NCBI GenBank assembly: GCA_001776275.1
Contig: MFAQ01000011.1
Coordinates: 5,627-19,242, forward strand
DNA length: 13,616 nt
Source: Candidatus Collierbacteria bacterium RIFOXYD1_FULL_40_9
Lineage (GTDB): Bacteria > Patescibacteriota > Microgenomatia > UBA1400 > MFAQ01
Direction of reading: 5' to 3'
Shown: positions 13,256 to 13,616 of the stretch, in pieces
Numbering within the stretch: position 1 is the first letter of the stretch
Layout: the number at the start of each line of letters is the position of its first letter
Program-made: the position numbers and the translations under genes
Notes under the pieces: generated by a model
Database searches by the model: none
Told to the model about the DNA's origin: nothing
The model's input: only the letters and a program-made list of their open reading frames with translations

Positions 13256-13516
13256 ATGACCCAAAAAATATCCGAACCTGTTAGTGTCAAAATGGTTTTC
13301 GATCACCAGCTAGGCAAAGCCAAGCCAGAGCAGATCTTGTGGCACAATAAAATTTATCCAGTTACTCAGGTGGGCTTAAGGCATATAGTCAGAGACGGTC
13401 GTAAGCTTTATCATATTTTTTCACTGGTTAGTCATGCTACTTTTTTGCGTCTTTCTTTGGATACTGAAAAATTATCTTGGACACTAGAAGAAGTCTCCGA
13501 TGGAATCAGCAACTAA
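13256..13516 (+). CDS. Small protein upstream of Y-family polymerase, DUF6504-like
   Basis: This is an 86-residue soluble protein with no signal or membrane segment. I do not recognise it with certainty. Its pattern is SEPVSVKMVFD (6-16), PEQILWHNKIYPVTQV (24-39), then YHIFSLV (52-58), FLRLSLD (63-69) and a closing WTLEEVSD (75-82). This order of E-P-V, W-x-x-x-x-Y-x-V, a middle strand and a final W-x-L-x-x-V resembles DUF6504, a short beta domain found beside or fused to DinB/ImuB-type polymerases, mostly described in Actinobacteria. The last 17 bases overlap the polymerase gene, which fits a functional and translational link. A regulatory or DNA-binding accessory role in lesion bypass is inference only. 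Confidence 0.6.
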   Translation: MTQKISEPVSVKMVFDHQLGKAKPEQILWHNKIYPVTQVGLRHIVRDGRKLYHIFSLVSHATFLRLSLDTEKLSWTLEEVSDGISN

Positions 13517-13616
13517 TTTTTTTAACAACTCTCCTTCTCTTTTTGCTCACTTAGATCTTAATTCTTGCTTTGCTAGCGTCGAACAACAAGCAAATCCACT
13601 TCTACGCCACAAACCC
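13500..13616 (+). CDS. Y-family DNA polymerase (DinB/UmuC-like), N-terminal fragment
   Basis: An open frame from ATG 13500 runs to the window end (39 codons). After a short Asn/Phe/Ser leader it reads HLDLNSCFASVEQQANPLLR, matching the start of Y-family translesion polymerases (E. coli DinB: HVDMDCFFAAVE). Asp19 aligns with the first metal-binding aspartate and Phe24 with the steric-gate residue; the second position is Asn21 rather than Asp, as in several UmuC-like members. The enzyme would copy past damaged bases. Because the rest is missing, DinB, ImuB and UmuC types cannot be separated, and catalytic activity cannot be judged. The start lies 17 bases inside the preceding small gene, so the two are probably translated together. 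Confidence 0.85.
   Translation, partial: MESATNFFNNSPSLFAHLDLNSCFASVEQQANPLLRHKP

Noticed and set aside
1..13616. CRISPR arrays, tRNA or rRNA genes
   Set aside because: No regularly spaced repeats beyond the two MraZ boxes were seen, and I recognised no tRNA or rRNA sequence in the short gaps between genes.

Overview
This window looks like a piece of a Candidate Phyla Radiation (Patescibacteria) genome. A Microgenomates- or Katanobacteria-like member is my best guess, but it is inferred only from gene content. Supporting signs are the DUF4012 protein, a shortened RecO, a compact mraZ-to-ftsZ division cluster with gaps of a few bases or overlaps, a DUF4342 protein directly behind ftsZ, AT-rich codon use and a near absence of Shine-Dalgarno sequences. 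UGA is used as a stop (mraZ, ftsW), so this is not one of the lineages that read UGA as glycine.

Layout. All genes are on the + strand. (1) 1-2100: the 3' end of a DUF4012 gene, recO and an unrecognised lipoprotein, closed by a clear rho-independent terminator. (2) 2101-12557: the division and cell wall (dcw) cluster. A sigma-70-like promoter and two tandem MraZ boxes precede mraZ, rsmH, an ftsL-like gene, ftsI (PBP transpeptidase), dgkA-type undecaprenol kinase, mraY, ftsW, murG, ftsQ, ftsA, ftsZ and a DUF4342 gene. (3) 12558-13089: a single-gene unit for a Flp/type IVb-pilin-like protein with its own promoter, the only strong Shine-Dalgarno site in the window, a TTG start and a terminator. 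(4) 13090-13616: a palindromic dispersed-type repeat, then a promoter that seems to give a leaderless mRNA for a small protein, overlapped by the 5' end of a Y-family DNA polymerase gene cut by the window edge. No stretch over 300 bases lacks a gene; the longest gap is 13054-13255.

How the genes work together. MraZ represses the cluster through its own operator. DgkA can regenerate undecaprenyl phosphate, MraY loads it to lipid I, MurG makes lipid II, and FtsW plus FtsI polymerise and cross-link septal peptidoglycan. FtsL and FtsQ are the bitopic regulators, FtsA tethers FtsZ to the membrane, and FtsZ forms the ring. The cytoplasmic ligases MurC-F, MurB and Ddl, usual members of dcw clusters, are absent here.

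The points most worth a second look are the five junctions of the form TAA-A-(A/G)TG, the undecaprenol kinase inside the cluster, the altered histidine motif of MraY, the four-cysteine start of the FtsQ POTRA region, the pilin with a large extra C-terminal domain, and the small protein coupled to the Y-family polymerase, which resembles DUF6504. I see no wholly new multi-gene system; the window is mostly a streamlined dcw locus with lineage-specific additions.
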